Notes: generated from the letters alone by a model not told the origin. DNA of 64,000 nucleotides from Struthio camelus (GCF_040807025.1 NC_090942.1:67784911-67848910), one strand, 5' to 3'. Shown: positions 22,426 through 37,400, counted from the stretch's first letter. Program-made: numbers and translations.

Positions 22426-25400
22426 CTGCCACAACAGATTTCTCTCTTTCCAGGGTATTCTTTGTAGCTGAGATTTCTTCATCAGTGGCTGGATTTTTGA
22501 ACAGTATCTCTGGACATAGTTTAAATTCAAGTACTTGCAGTTTGTGTGATTTTTCATCTTCTGAGAGAGAAGCCTCTCTTTTCTGATCTGGGCTGTTCTG
22601 TGACACTTCGGACTTCATGTGCCAGACAGGTCTGACAGGTGATGTCTCTAATTTGGTCAGATATATGCTTTCCTGTGCAGTACGTTTAAAGGCAACTCTA
22701 TTCAGATAGTGTTTTTTCGGTTCCTTTTGAAGGTACATTTTTAATCTGTTATTTCTTCTATTCAAATATAGCAGGTTTTTGTCAGAAAACACTTTCTCAG
22801 AACATTTGTCTTTGTTCTGACTATCGAGATGTTTCTCTTTGTTTGAAAAGTAGCTTTTAGAGATAGAAGATCGGCCCCTTTTCCTCTGTAGTTTAAGGAC
22901 AGAGTGATCTACTAATGAGCTCTTGCGTTTCCAGCCATTTTCTCCATTCGTTTTTTTAGTCTTGTCAGTATTTATCATGTGATTATGTGAAAGCTGCTTG
23001 GAATTCTTTGCTTCAGACTGCTTTAGTCTTTCGTCTTCCAACTTTGTTTTTTTAGGGTCTCTCTTTCCAATCATATTTTCTTTCCTCTTCCGTTTGTATG
23101 AATTCTCCTGTGAAGGAAGAGCTTTTACAGATTTATGCTGAGAATATTTGTGGCTTCTTGACTTTAAGTCTACATTGCCAAAATTTGGGAACTTAACAGC
23201 ATCAGCACGATAACTACTCAGCTTTTTGTGTTTTATTTCCACTGATAACTTTACCTTCCCTCTCATATTGATTCCTACATCTTTTCCAAGTATGTCCTTT
23301 TCTTTCCTGCAGTTCTGTTCTTCACTCGAGTTCTCTTCGCAGGTTTTATTTTTATGTCCTTGATGGACTTCAGAGTGCTTAATTTCAACAGTTTCTGAGT
23401 TTTTAAATTTGTGAATGTCTGTTTTGGGTTTCACAGCCACACCTATTTCAGTTTTATCTTTTGAAAGAGACTCCATCTTAAAAATTCTCTCTTTCTTTTT
23501 GGGCAACATCATATTGTCTGCATCTGCACAACCAGCTTTTCGTGACAACAATTCCTCTTTGGAAACGTTCTCATAATCTTTTCTGGCAGAATGAAATTCT
23601 TTCCCCAATGAGGGGGTTCTTCTATAGATTTGCAACTCTTCCTTCCAGCTGCTTCTTTTCAATTTATCAAGGTCTTGTTTTTCAGAGGAATTAAGTGGTT
23701 TAATTTGTTCCTGTTGCGTTGCAAGTGGTTCATATTTATTACTCACCTTCATTTTAGCTTCTCTGTTCATTACAGAGGTGTATTTGTGTACACCTTTTCT
23801 ATTTTTGCCAATGCCATTTTGAAAATTTTCAGTCGGCAGGTTTCCCACTGCGCAGTTCATCTTTGTTTTGGAACCAGATTTACTGTTGTTTTCCTCTCTC
23901 TCTTTAGAGCTGGCATTTTCAGCTTCCGGAATTTGAAGATTACTATGATTTTTTTCTGAATCAGATATTTTAGACTTACAGGAGCATTGTGGCATTTCAT
24001 ACTCTACAGATAACCAACCCATTAAACAACAATAAGTTTTTTTTTCTCTTCTGGGGTTTAAGGTTTCGTCTGTTTTTTCTTTTTCCTTGCATAGACTCTG
24101 ATCAGACTGAATACTACTTTCAAGGTTCTCTTTCTCACTTGAATCCTTTTCTGACTGTTGACTTGTTGCTTTATGGCTTTCGCTATAGGAATGCTGGCTG
24201 GGTTCAGGAAACAGTTCTTGCATCTGTTCAGACCTTAAGAGTGTAATTTGTATCTGATCTATTGGGTCAGAATTTTTGTTACAAGTTTGTGTCTCTTTTT
24301 GAGGTTGATTCTCTATCCACTCAGCCACAGAATCACTTTGTACTGGATCTTTTGTTAGCATATCAGCACCTTCAATGCCATATGGAAACTCTTTCACAAG
24401 TTCAGTCAGCTGGTTATTTAGGCATTTAATAGGTTCTCCTCCAAAAAGGTTTGTCTCCTCATCTATACTACTTTTACTGGACGCGTCATCTTGTTTACTG
24501 CTGTCTCTTGTAACAGTGAACATGTTTGTTTCAGCAATTAGATCGACTGATGGACCTGGTGAGTTTTGAGTTAACTCCTGGTTTATACTAGCAAGAATTT
24601 CCAAATCATTTTCAGGACGCTTGCAAGATGCGTTTACTGACATTTTTTGTTCTGAGGTAGAGAGTGTTTTAGGAGAACTTCCACTGCTTGCTTTCTCAGA
24701 ACTGCTAATTGTGATACCATTCAAAATCTTATCTGCTTTATTTGTGCAGCCTGACAATTCTTCTAATGTTGCCTGCAGAAAGCCCTCCCCTTGGAGGATG
24801 TTCTCTCTCAATTCTAAATCATCTTTATACGAATCCAGCTGTTGTTCCTTTTGCTTTGGGCCAGATGCATTTCCTTCTAATGAGCTACCATTATTTAATA
24901 TATTTGTCACAGGGCCTGAGCTGAACATACTTGCTATTTGTGGATTATAAAATACATCACCTTCAACAAGAGAACATACACTAGAAATATGAAACACATC
25001 ATCTTCCAACACTGCTCTGGAAGTATTTCCTGGCTCTAACACAGCTTGCTCGTCCTTATGGTCTCTCATAACTTCTTGAAAGATTTGACTAGAAGAATTC
25101 ACACCCAATTCAGGAAAAGACGACTTGTCTGGTAAACTAAGCTGCAGATTTTCTCTGGCCTCTTGCAAAGACTGGCTAACTTGCCTTTGCTTTTTATCAC
25201 ATGCATCACTTACGTTCATGCTGTTTTTCATAATTCCATTACCATCAGCTGATTTGGTGTGTTGCAAATTTAAGTCCACTTTCTGTACTGGAACGCAGTC
25301 ATCAGGTGATGAAGGAACAGTTTCCCTTGTTCCCTTATCAGTATTTACCACAGTTAAAACATTTTCCCCTTCTTCTTGCAAGCTGCATATGCTTCCTGCT

Positions 25401-27961
25401 TCAATTACTGGATAGGTTACATCTGAAGATGTTGGAAATTTGTCTGCCTCTTCACTTTGTGTTCTCTGTTTAGAAAGTACTAAAGGGGAGACAACTGCTA
25501 CTTGGAGTTCAAAACTTTTTATCAAATTGGAACACAATGTATCATGGTTTTGTCCTACCGAAACAGTTGTTAAAGGCAAAATTGCTTCATTTGTACTAAC
25601 TGAAACATTATTTTGTTCTCTATTTGTTGTGTTTTGACTGTAAGGTAACAGTGAAATTGGATTTGCTGTGGGGCTTTCATTTGACGGGCTATTTTGAGCG
25701 TCCACAGGTTCTGAAGCACGTTTTCTCCACAAGCCAAGGCATGCAGTGAGCTCTTCCACAGAGTAAGTACAATTGTTCTGTTCAGAACATGTATTTTCAG
25801 TAAACGGTGGTTTTTTCTGCGCTACACCATTCTGGAAATTCGTTCCATCAGATCCCATTGCTTCTGATACAGGACGGTTTGTGTGAACTATAAACGCCTG
25901 CTCATCTTTCAAACTTTCTACGTTCTTCTCAGTAGTGTCTTTTAATAAGCTTCCATCTGAGCCCGTTACATCTACCAGTGGTTTTTCATTACACAGGAGA
26001 CTTGTCAGTATTTTATCTGCAGTAGCACCAGCTCTCTTCTCTTTCAAAGCATTTGTGCTGCTCAACACAAACTGAAGAAATGATGAGTTCTCAGGAGTAG
26101 CAGGAACGTTCTTTCCTACAATTCTGAAAGAGCTATCAGTTTGACTATAGCATGAAGTATTGTTAGAGGACGTCAAAGTTTTTTGAGAAGAGGCCAAAGC
26201 TGATACATCCTTTTGTTCCAAGATGGGAGCTCTCTCAGGATTATTTAATAGAACTGGGAGTTTACTCTGAGATGAAGTGGGAAGGGAGCTTGACGAAAAG
26301 CTTCCCTGCTCCATCTGATGATTACTTTGAGTCTTCTCTAATCCTCTGTTGTCAACATTGGTCATGCTTTTGTCGCTTCTTTCTTCGGGAGAAGAGTTAA
26401 GAATCAAATGTTGCTGACTCCTCGCTGTTTCAGACAGGAGAGGTGCTACATTTTGATTGGGCCCATGGGGAAGAAAATTAGGCAGAGTATTTTGATTACA
26501 TGGAGTAAGCGCGGAAGCACTTTTGTCATGTTCTGAAGCTGCTAAAAGGTTTTTTTTGTAATGAAACATCCTTTCAAGTAGGAGGCATTTTTTTTTAATA
26601 GAGAGCAGTCTATGAGCTTCCCAAGCTAGTCTATCCTTTGTAATTTTTGTTCCACTGTCCGTTAGTGAAGACATTTGAGAATTAATAGGCACTTTCATTA
26701 CATTAGTAGCCAGGCTTTCTTGAACTGACGCAGTATCATTTGGTGGCTTTGAAGTTGCCACTGAAGGAATAGTTGCTATTTCTTGCACGATATTATACAG
26801 TTCTTTGGAAATGCCAGTAGATGGTGTAGACATTTCATTAAAAGATTGATTTGCTGTCACATTTCCACTCAAATTACAGACGTTTCTAACTGATTGACCG
26901 ACTTCTCCAGACTGCTGTTTCTGCCAGTACTGCTGAGCACTGTTAAAACAAGGAACGTTTTTTTGATCTGATGGGCGCTTCTGATGGTTTAAGGTGTACC
27001 CGTTAGACACATTTTGAACTGCCTGTTGAACACCTAGCAAAGATTGTGCTGCAGTTCTTGGATCACCGTTGGCAGGCAACAAAGATGGTGCAGAACATCC
27101 ATTATGAGCTTCCGATCCTATCTGACTTGGTACATATTGTTGCAGTTGTACATTTACAGTAGTATTTTGACTCTGAGAGTGTGAAACTTGAAACTGATTA
27201 CTGGGATAACATATTTGTTTTTGGACATGTTGTCCAGATGTACCAAGGGACAAAGAATTGTTCTGTGAACGAGCATATTGACTGGATGACTGATTGATGG
27301 GTACTGGAATGCCTTGAGAAGAAATAGGGCAGTTAATGTTATATAGTGGTGGACACCCTGCCTTTGAAACATTAACGCACTCCCGGTTACTTTGATATAA
27401 TATTGTAGTTCTCATAGAATTAAGCTGTGGTATTTGTGGCTGCACAGTATAACCATTTGTGGTGACATACTGATTCTGAGGTTCCTGAGGTATGTTCTGT
27501 ACATTATTTCCAGAGTTCATTCGAGGAAGTAGGGGAGGTAACTTTCTACGGGAATAAACATATGCCTTAGAGTTTCGCCAAGGATTTCGAGTTATCTGTG
27601 TCTGCACACGGGATGCCTGATTAGGAGGTCTTGTTGCTAATGGTACATTGGAAGGTGGACACCCATCCACTGAATATTCTGAGGTAACAAAGCCACTGCC
27701 AGCTACAGATGCTCCTGGAAAGGTCTGATCGGAATTTTTGTATCCTTCAGCATTTACAGAAGCAAAGGCAATATTTACACTGCTAGGTGGCAGATACATC
27801 ATTTGGTTATTTCCAGTATAACTGCATGCATTCTCAGAGGGATATGCATTTGCTTGAGGAAAAGCATGTGCATTAGAAAGCACCTGAGTATAACACGCTT
27901 CTTGACTTTGCAAGTTATTCTGTGCATCAGCATTCTGGAGTGGTCCTACATTCCAGTCCAT
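22426..27961 (-). CDS. RESF1: RESF1, giant first coding exon (residues 1-1845)
   Basis: Retroelement silencing factor 1 (KIAA1551/C12orf35), a nuclear factor that in mammals works with SETDB1 to silence endogenous retroviruses through H3K9me3. Recognised from recalled similarity to the human protein in islands along an otherwise divergent, Ser/Asn/Gln-rich, probably disordered chain: a Leu/Lys helical stretch at about 443-476, [14 protein letters not shown] near 735, [12 protein letters not shown] near 819, [19 protein letters not shown] near 995, [18 protein letters not shown] at 1185, [19 protein letters not shown] at 1235, [18 protein letters not shown] at 1311, [19 protein letters not shown] at 1753 and [13 protein letters not shown] at 1811. 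Residues 1300-1750 are very Lys-rich, with likely nuclear localisation signals such as KRKRK near 1623. The start has a good Kozak context (AAG before ATGG). The open frame runs past a splice donor (GGCAG|GTATGATG, intron from 22425); the 15 residues beyond it are intronic. The exon is 5536 bp and ends in phase 1. Confidence 0.95.
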
Positions 27962-28004
27962 CTTTTCTAGATTTCTTTTTCTTCAGTCCAAAAACCAAAA
28001 ATCT
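27962..28004 (-). other. RESF1: RESF1 5' UTR segment and candidate splice acceptor
   Basis: Immediately upstream of the start codon the minus strand reads CTTTATTTTTTTAG, a good acceptor, followed by about 41 nt of untranslated sequence and then the ATG. This suggests the giant coding exon begins near 28002 and is spliced to one or more untranslated exons upstream. The arrangement fits the human gene, where the start codon lies near the 5' edge of the giant exon. Inferred from splice-site appearance only. Confidence 0.55.
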
Positions 28005-30679
28005 AAAAAAATAAAGTCAAACTTTGATCTATTTCCTATTTCACTTGCCAGCAAGTAATGTATTATGCATTATGAACAGAACTGTTTTGACTTAAACTGC
28101 TAGACACAACAGCAACCTCATTGTCCTTTCCTGTGGATATGAGCATTGTCAATGTCAAGTTGCATAAATTAGAACACAGTGAAGTTGACTGGCAACAAAG
28201 AATTCTGTTGACTGTCTAGCGAATAACAGAATCCTCAAATTATTCCCCAAATCTTGTTATCGTTCAGCTTCTGAATTTAATGATAGATTGCTACGTTTAC
28301 CTTCTCCTCCCAAAAGGATGGAAAAAACAGTGTATTTGTATACCAGATGTTATAATAAGCAATCCTTAAGCCCCAAACATAAGCACCTACAGAATAAAAC
28401 ACGGGTATGCCTCCAAATACGAAAAAATATGACAAAAGGAGGAAGAAAATGAACATGGGTTCACTACAGATCTCTCATGAAACTGTATCCTGATCGTTTT
28501 TATTTTACATGTCATTTTCTCCTCCCTGAAATTTGGGCAATTACTATTTTGGAGACTCATGAGTCTGACTGCAGTTAACAACAGGTAACTGCAGCAAACC
28601 ATTCCTAATTTTGTGACATAGCATTAAGTTACTCAGCAGGCCAAAGCCATGAAGCTTGGAGATAGCATTGCAATCTCTACTGCTGCAGTGAGTACATCCC
28701 CAGGAGGTGACAAGTTTGCAGACCTCGACCTCTTGATGTGTTATATTCCATAATTTAGACATTTAGACCAGGACATTGATTACCAGCGAGCCCAAATGGG
28801 CGAGCATGTTACCTCTGAAAATTGTTAGAGCCAGCTTCTTCAGGCCAAACATTTTTTCAGGATTCTAAATCAGAAAGCATAAAAACAGCAAGACTACCTA
28901 CAAGAAGGAATATTGTTTTCATCTTGGTAAGTTCCTCTCAGTACAGTCAAACCCACCATCCCCTCATGCAGGGTTCTAGACTTAATTTCTAAACAAAATG
29001 TTTCAGGTAATTTCTCACAGATCACCCAAAGCTCCTGACTCTCTTTCATGGGCTCTCATAGATTTTAAGTGTCTCCTGATTTCAAACTCAGCATTAGAAG
29101 CATAACCCAGATACAGCCTGTAAGAGCCACAAAGTCAAAATGTTCCAGCTGATTGCTCAGCTATTATTATCAAGATTTGTTCAAAGATACCTGTATCACC
29201 TTTCACTCTCTCCTGTACTTTTTCTACTCTAAGATTACATCAATACAAAATAAAACAAGGAAATGAAGTCCCAAATGAAATTGTAAAAAAACAGCAACAA
29301 CAAAAAATCCCAACACCACCACCCACAAGGCAACAGCACAAATCATCCAGTTTCAACAGCAGCACTGAAGCAATACTTACAGTAATGTATGAATCTTTGA
29401 TGAGAACATAGGCTTTTGTATCCAAGCTGAAGATTTCAGATATTTGCCAATATTACACTGGATATTTCCTGAAAAATAATCAGAGGACAAAACAAATTAC
29501 CTCATTGGCTTAGGTAGCTTTGGAAGTAATGTGAAACATTCCAAGAACTAAATTATATTTCTGGAATGTATAAACAAGACTAAAATGCCAGCCAGCAGTA
29601 ATTATAAAATCCTTGTTAGACAAACAAAAAAAATTTTGATCACATGCAATAAAAAACTTAGTCTATCAAACCTAAACAAGTTAGCTAAGAGTAAAATTCA
29701 GTTGTCGCTTTAAAAAACATATAGATGAGGAACACCAGCTTAGTTTATCATTATTAGGTGGATTAAGACAATGTTAAGGTTGCATTTGTGTTCACAACCA
29801 AAAAATACTGTATAAAATTTCAAATCAGCAAAATATAAATAAAGGGATATTCACCAGAGAGCACTTCGAAGAACATTTGAGATCAGTATCAGAATGAGCT
29901 TCCAAAAGTTAAAAAGACTCTTCATAAATGCCTATGGTATTCTTCTTTCACCTGCTACATTCTCTTCTTGGCCACTGAAGCCTCAAAAATCATCAACAAC
30001 TACTAAACAGCCCACTGCCAACTATTCATTGAAGGTACATAGACAGGGAAAGGAGAGACACCCAGTGAATGACATCTGAATGAGAACTGTCCTCTAACTT
30101 TTATTTCCCCCAAATTAATTACATTTTAATGCTTTAAGAGCTCTTCTATCTTTAAGATCCTAATTTAACCAACTAAACTCTATTAGATAATATAAAGAGA
30201 AGACTGGTAGTGCTATCTACCTTAGGTGTGGGGTAATTTGTATTTTTGGGTATGGAACTAGGAAGAAAGCATTCAGAAACCATAGTGATCGTCACACCGG
30301 CTACCAATTCAACATTTAATAGGAAGGGTACAAGGTTCCACACCACCAAGATACTTCTGAATCATTATCATTTCATAATACACCTGGAAAAACACCTAAT
30401 ACTTCATAATATATATAACGTTTCATAAAACGTCTGAAAAAACAAGAGAGTCAACTCAGATTTCAACCCACGTCTGCTTAAAGACTATCTTCTGCTTTAG
30501 CAGAAAAAAAAGTAAGATTGTACTACCTTGTCCTAATAATACAGAGATAATACGTTAAAAGAGAAGGTGCAACTGGTAAAATTCTTGAGCTTGATCAGTT
30601 CCATTTACAAAAGTAACTTAATATCACATCTACACTATGAAGAATCTGAACCTCCCACCTGTCCCATTTTCTACAAAGC

Positions 30680-31310
30680 TGGGCACGGTATTCCCTAGGA
30701 TGGACGGTGGCACAGGAAAAACCTGCTCAACTCTTATGGTTTAAATCCAATCAGATGATTTATTACTTTATTAACAACACATAATTAACCAGCAATCAAT
30801 GAAATATACAGAGGGGATCAAGATCAGCAGTACAACAGATAAATCACAATACCAGACACTTAAAAAAACCTTAATAAACCTACACAATTCTGAACAGCCG
30901 TTTATAACTGTTTCCAAAAAAGTTTCAATCCCCCACACACTTTCACAGTTATGCATATAGACACTCCCCCCCCCCCCCCCAACTCCTAAGGAAAAGCGCT
31001 GAAGGCCTGTATCTCCTTCTGGGAGTTTGGGTTCTCCTGTTCACGCATATCAGCGAGAATATACCCCACAAGGTCGCCCCAGGTGTGGCTCCTTACTTGC
31101 TGTACCCTGCACCATCAAGTCCAGTAGCTGGGTGCAGGCTACTTAAAACATTCCACAGGGAGGATGCTCCATGAGGCCTAGACAGATGTCACAATACTGA
31201 AGACGTGACTTCTGACAGTGTGAAACCTGGTTTGGCTGTTGGTCTGTTACCACTTCTCTTCCCCTTGTTACATATCGTCATGCCTTTTTTTTTTTTTTTT
31301 TTTTTTTTAC
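30680..31310. repeat. Unassigned repeat-like block ending in a T-run
   Basis: Compositionally unlike its surroundings: it starts GGGCACGGTATTCCCTAGGA, contains a 15-bp C-run (30966-30980) and GC-richer text, and ends at a 24-bp T-run (31285-31308). On the minus strand AATAAA words occur near 30870 and 30770. It could be an old LTR or a retroposed piece in minus orientation. No reading frame recognised. Confidence 0.25.
31285..31308 (+). repeat. T-run, 24 bp
   Basis: Uninterrupted T homopolymer at the right edge of the unassigned 30.7-31.3 kb block. Confidence 0.95.
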
Positions 31311-33351
31311 TTCAATCTCTTTTTCTTGGAAGACTTTTGGTAGTCTGGATATTATTCAATACACATGACAACCATCTTTGACAATGATAAAATTTGCTTC
31401 TTTCCTCTTAGTGCTGCCAGTTTTTGGGAAACCCTTACCAGAACAGACAGCGTAGAGTAATTCATTCACATGCTGCAGTGATCCTAACCAGGAAACTATT
31501 GTATGTCGAGGAGTTAGTGAGCTGCACAGCAGTTCACCAAAGCAGACACAGGCCCATGCTGTGCATTTCACTTGACAACTAGATGAACTTAGCCAACAAA
31601 ATGTGACAGTAAAACCTGTATGCGCCTCCCACCTGGTACCTGGCGATTACTCCACCTGTATGTCTCATCTCATCTTGAACTAAAGCAGCATGTTTTCATA
31701 GAACACGCTTTTGTTTGACAGTAGGCAAGAGGAATAGTGTTGTTTACTTGTAAGAACATCCTTTAAAAGCTCTGAAGACCATAATGCTGGCAAACCTCAC
31801 CACAGGCGCGATCTGCGCAGTGTGTCCTGCCATAACTACAAGGCTGCCTGACATGTACAACTCAAGGGTTCCCAGCATCTGGAGGGACATAAGGTGATAA
31901 CCTTGGTATCCCCTTTTTCCTTCTCATGTTATCTCGAATGAATGGAATTTTAATCAATAGCTCCACAGAGTGTCTTTCTTACTGGAATCCCTAATCAACA
32001 CTTGCACCAGTGCCTTACGCACGCATACTTTGCTCTCACGTTCTTGTCTCCCAATCTGTTGTTGCCCACTCCATGTTACCAAGAGGGAGCTGTGTGGATT
32101 CACACACAAATGAGGAAAGAGGCACTAGCATAGGAGAGACACTTTTCGGCAAAGCTCCCTTTTATCCCTTTAGGGTTTCTGCAAGGGCTCAATGAACTCA
32201 GAATTGAAATGATAGTTACAACCAGTTAGTGGGGTTTTTATTTCTTTCTTGGTTTTTTAAAGTTATCTCTCTTCCAGATGAGTTCTTCAGAAGCAGACAG
32301 GAGTTAGGTTGGTTTACAACTTTGTTTAGAATCTCTGGAGCTTTCCCTTCCGTTAGGGCAAGCGTCCCTGGCTCACTCGCAGCTTAAGCCCCTTTGCAAG
32401 TATTTTAATCAGGCATAAAGAATGCTTCGTGTCTCCTTTCTTTGTGCTCTTTAACGTATCATTATAACCTGAAGCAGTTTGAAAGGCAAAACATTGACGA
32501 TCAATTCTCCTCGATAGACTGATTTCTGATTAGAACTTATTATCCTCTCTCAGTTACAGCGCAGACGCTCAGACAGGTTTGGTGTTCTCATCAGCTGCTC
32601 TTAAATCATCTATGCAGAAATGCACAGATGCGACAACTACAGTCTGTCTTAGAGAGATAAGAGTTTTGCTGAAAAAAAACTAGAGACCTCTGGTGCTCAG
32701 TTTCTCTAAACTCATACAGTCAGCTGATACAACAAGCCTCAATCAATTTTTTTTTTTTTTTTGAAATCAGCTTTCATTTCTTACTAACTGAACCGTTGGC
32801 TTAATAAGAAAAGTTTATTTTTGATAAGGTGGCCTGGACAGCATCTACAGGTTACTACCACATTTACAGAAATCTGAGGCCAGAAGTTGTCATGGTACTG
32901 CTATGATCCTGCAGTTGCACTGCTTTCTGTGGCTAGGCCTACAGTCATCAGGTCTGTTATTTCTGACAGAAATACTAACTCCTGCCTTTCATCACTGCTG
33001 TTAGCAAATATATTGCTTGTTGCCCACCAAATACCCGATACAAGAGTTACTAAAAGGCCTGAATTTATGCAGAATGTCTTATGTTAAACTTTTGGTCAGT
33101 TCAGATCTAGTCATTCCCACTTGTCTCTATATAAGACCATAGGGTGCACTCAAGCGGATGGAAAGGAGAAACTTAGAATTGTTCTGCAAGCCCCAGTGGT
33201 AGCAATAGGTTGTTAACAGCAGCTCTGGAGCAAGGTTATTAGATGTTTATTACCTTGAAATCCCCAAACCACAAGGGGAATCTCAGGAACCTTGCAGGGA
33301 AGTGACTGGGCTGTCCCAGGCACTGCACAGCACTGGCCCATGGCAAGGTTT

Positions 33352-33384
33352 GGGGAAGGGGGGGGGGGTGAGGGAGGGAGGGGA
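33352..33384 (+). repeat. G-rich tract with G-quadruplex potential
   Basis: An 11-bp G-run (33358-33368) followed by GGG-A-GGG-A-GGGG. It has at least four closely spaced G-runs on the plus strand, inside the RESF1 5' intron. Confidence 0.8.
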
Positions 33385-34380
33385 GAGACAGGGTTAAGAG
33401 GAATTATGGGTTTAAGAATTAATAAGCTACAATTAATATACTACGCATGCGCTAGAGAAAACAAGGGAAGCTGTAATTCAAGGAGTACGCAAGTCCAGAT
33501 TGGCACCCTATGTAGCGCAAGTCTAAAGGTCACGACCTGCTGTTTCTCATGCATTTTGCACATCAAGTGTTTTAGCAGCTGGAAGAGGTGAACAGTCAGC
33601 ATGCTGCTATCTGCTTGTCAATCTTCTGCTGTTTACCCACTACTTGCGTGCTCTGTACATCCCAGCACTATACACACAGACACCTGCTTCTCTCCCGTTA
33701 GTTGCACAGATTATGCATTAGTTTGTGCTTCACAATGTAATTTTGAAAACTAAAGAAGGGGTGGAAAAACACCTCCTCCCTCTCCCAAATGTACTTCTAA
33801 AAACGATAGTACCAGACCTACTGCAAAAAAAGGTGCTTCTCCTTTCCATAGTTATAAACTTCAAATTCCGCATTTGAACACCAGTTGTAGCTTTCTATCT
33901 CATTACAAAGTCAGATGATTAAGCCAAAAAGGTACCAAAAAATTTTTGCAAAGCATAAGCAAAGCACAAAACAGTAACATGCAATTCAAGTAAGAAATAC
34001 AGGAATGTACTTTAGAATATTTTATTCAATAAAAATATCAGACATTACCTGGCTCAAATCAGAAAAACAAAGGTGGCACATCATCATGCTGAAACTGCTT
34101 TTAGACATAACTAAATTTTTGGCCCAACCCCATGTCTTCTAGATATGGCTTCAAAAGCCATGGCAGGAGAGATTTAAGACATATCTGTATCAAGGATACA
34201 ACAGGGCCAAGCAGCCTACCTCCTGCAACAAAGAGAGAGAATACGGCCATTGCTTATTCAACTGTAGGGAGCAGGGTCTGACAGTGTGACCTTGCCAGTA
34301 TTTCTGGAGTGCTGGGTGCGGGCCTGTGCTCGGGTTTCATCTGGACAGCAGACCCAGAGAAGAAACACTTTCAGATAAGG

Positions 34381-34430
34381 TAAAGGGCCTACTTACCTAG
34401 CACTTTAAAGGGCCTACCTACCTAGCACTG
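34381..34430. repeat. 25-bp tandem duplication, two mismatches
   Basis: TAAAGGGCCTACTTACCTAG plus CACTT is followed at once by the same 25 bp with two substitutions. Confidence 0.88.
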
Positions 34431-37400
34431 TGTCTAAGTTACACCCAGGCTTCAAGGGCAAGAAACAAGACCAGAGACAAGCATTGGTGACCCACTTCCT
34501 TGAACAGTGATAAAAAATAATGCTTTTGTATGCACCATTACCGGATACCGGGCTGAGCAATTCTGCACTCCCAATTCTGAAGCTAAGGTGCCCATACATC
34601 CGGTTGGCTTTGCTGCAGTCCTATATGCAATCTAAAGGTGGCACTGAGTCTGTCATGGGTAGCTGCAGTGAGGCGGTACACAAATCCACATGTGCTCAAG
34701 TTACTGTGACCGCCATGTAGTAGTTTGGAACTCTAAAGGAGGTCCCTGTTTTCCTTCAACAACCTTACAGTGTGACTTGCTGATAACTAATGTTTTATTA
34801 GTACAATCTAGTAAGTTGCTATATATTCAGTGATCCCAGGACAAGTTGCTCTACAAAATAAAGGTTCATTAAAGGGTATTGTATACAATGCTTCAACAAC
34901 TATTTGTTACAAATATCTATCGAATTATGGTGATATCACTGGCACTTTATAGCTAATTTTGTTTGGTAACAACCTTAGTGCAAGTAAAACAGGGCTTGAC
35001 AAAAAGTGTAGATACTACTAGAAGGAGACTATCCAATTTTCAAGACCAATTCATCTATTTTAAAGATTACAAGAGAAATAAGAGAACATAAATTTAAAGA
35101 AAGCAATTGCAATCACCAACATAAAACAAGTAACTCAACTGAATTATCAGGTTGCCAGGAACAGTAATAAGAAAAACTTTGTAATAATGGAACATAGATC
35201 AAATTACTCAGGTGAGAAGCACCACATTATAAGAACAGCTATGAAAAAGCTGGTTCTGTGACATGAGAAGAATTAGAGAACACCCAATGAAATTATCTGA
35301 CAGTATTTTTTTAAGTTAATAAATATACTTTTTCACAAAACAATCCTGATTAAACTATGTGACTGGCGTGGTTCTCTGCAACAGCTTACCATAACCGTAT
35401 ATTACTGCACTTGCACAATTACAGATTTGACCACTGCAGTGCTTGGGCTATTAAAAGATCACTGTAATATATGCTTGCATAGTCATAGTCTCTTTCTTTC
35501 ACCGGATAATGCTGCTACACGTTTTGCACCCGCTAACAGACTGATCTTAAGCATGGTTAGCACAAGAAAGCAAACAACATTTGCCTGCAGATGAGTGACA
35601 TCAGTAACCCAGAAGTAACAAGATGAAGTAACCAGAAACAGTCGGTGAAAGCAGTAATGACAGATAAGGAATATTTGATTGGGTGACCCATGTAATACTC
35701 AAATCAGGAGACTGGCAATATAAATCCAGCATAGCAAAGCAAGCTCTGGGAAATACCTCTCAGTGACCCAGGAGTAACAGCCACCAGTAGACTGACTAAT
35801 TTTCCTGACCACTGAAGCTTCCACCTCATCAGTGGACTTTGATGAAGTACACTATGCATGGTACTCTGAAGTGAAGTGTGGTCAGCACACCCCTATACTT
35901 ACCAGTGTGACAGCCCACACACGTGCCCTCCCCCAGAAGGTACACAGGAATGTGTCTTCGGGTCTAGCTGTAATGGGGCTGCAGGTAGTTAACTGTAGAG
36001 GTCACATCTGAGATGCATGTGCATGTGTAAGTCTGCAAGTTACTCTTGTTGTATAAGCAGTTTTTGTTTAGTACTAGTTTTATTGATTTTAATTAACAAG
36101 TACTTGAATCAGGCAAGGGTTCATCTATTTCCCTGGCATAATCATGCTAATCAATCACAGCCCACCATGATGAAATTCAGCGTGCAGAGGGCATCAAAAG
36201 TATTGACGGCCACAAATTGATCCTTGAGACCCAGTGTCATGGCTGCCCCGTGAAAGAGTGATTGAGAATGCAGGTGGCATCAAGGCTGCTCCATGACAGT
36301 TTCCCCATGGCACGCAAGTACAAATAAATGAAGTATGGACATAAATAATCAGGGATTAGCGCATCGCATGCAAAACTGTGAATACAAGTAGTTCATCTGC
36401 CTGAAGCTTAGGAAATGAGGATTTAAATGTAGGGAATAACCAGTAAACGTACCAGTTAATAGCATTTAGCTACTGAGGCATGTCCGCAGGTGAGTCCAGC
36501 CTGACCTAAGGTTGGTCTGCTGCATTTTTAGCTGGCCAAATAAGATCTCTATCTTGACCCAGAAGTAATTGAACATGCTATCATACCCAAGCAAATATGC
36601 TTTGCTGACAGTGGTGGATATGTATCCTTTTAGATGTGTATTTCACACATAGGAATTTAAACTACAGTTGTATTCTGTGTTTCTACTCTTTCATATAAAC
36701 TGTTAACCTGAATGCCTATTAAAATTCCATTAAGAGGACAGTCTCCATGCACTATATTTTCCTCGAAGTACTTAATTTTTTTGCATGCAGGATGGACATA
36801 CTCAGTGTCTAGCTTCTTCATTGCATATCCACTGTCAGGAAAAATAAATTCTTCATTAAACACAGATTTGTGTAGTTCTGGCTTTTATGCAGAATATTTT
36901 TTCTATTTCTAGTCTTCAAAGTCAAAGTACCTCCCTAGGAGCAACGATTTTTTAAAATTGTTTGCAGTCAGGCATATTAGTTGTCACTACTGACAATTCC
37001 ATTTCAGACTGTTCATCTAGAGACAAGAGCGATTCAAGGCCCAAAAATCTCACAAAAACAAGAACACGTGCTTTGGAAAGTAGAGATATGACTGGGGCCA
37101 AATACATTATACCAATTGCAAATATTAGGTGTTACATGGCCTCTGCTAAAACAAGAAACAACAAAAGCTAACCAGATAATTCACATTGTACTAATTGCGC
37201 AGTTTTGTCAATTTGTACCATGTAATAAAGTATTGTTTATAAAATATCAGTACAAAGCACAATATCCTTCTTGACCATATAACAAACTAACAGCTGAGCA
37301 AAGTTTTGATTTCCCAAGCATGAAGGTAGAGACAGGCAATGCATTACAAAGTCTTGGCATATCGAAAGTGAGTCACACTTAGATTAGCTTCATTAGGTTT

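Noticed and set aside
23630..25637. Plus-strand open frames of 60-109 codons opposite RESF1
   Set aside because: They are antisense shadows of the giant RESF1 exon, rich in Phe/Leu/Ser as expected from the complement of its Lys/Glu/Ser codons.
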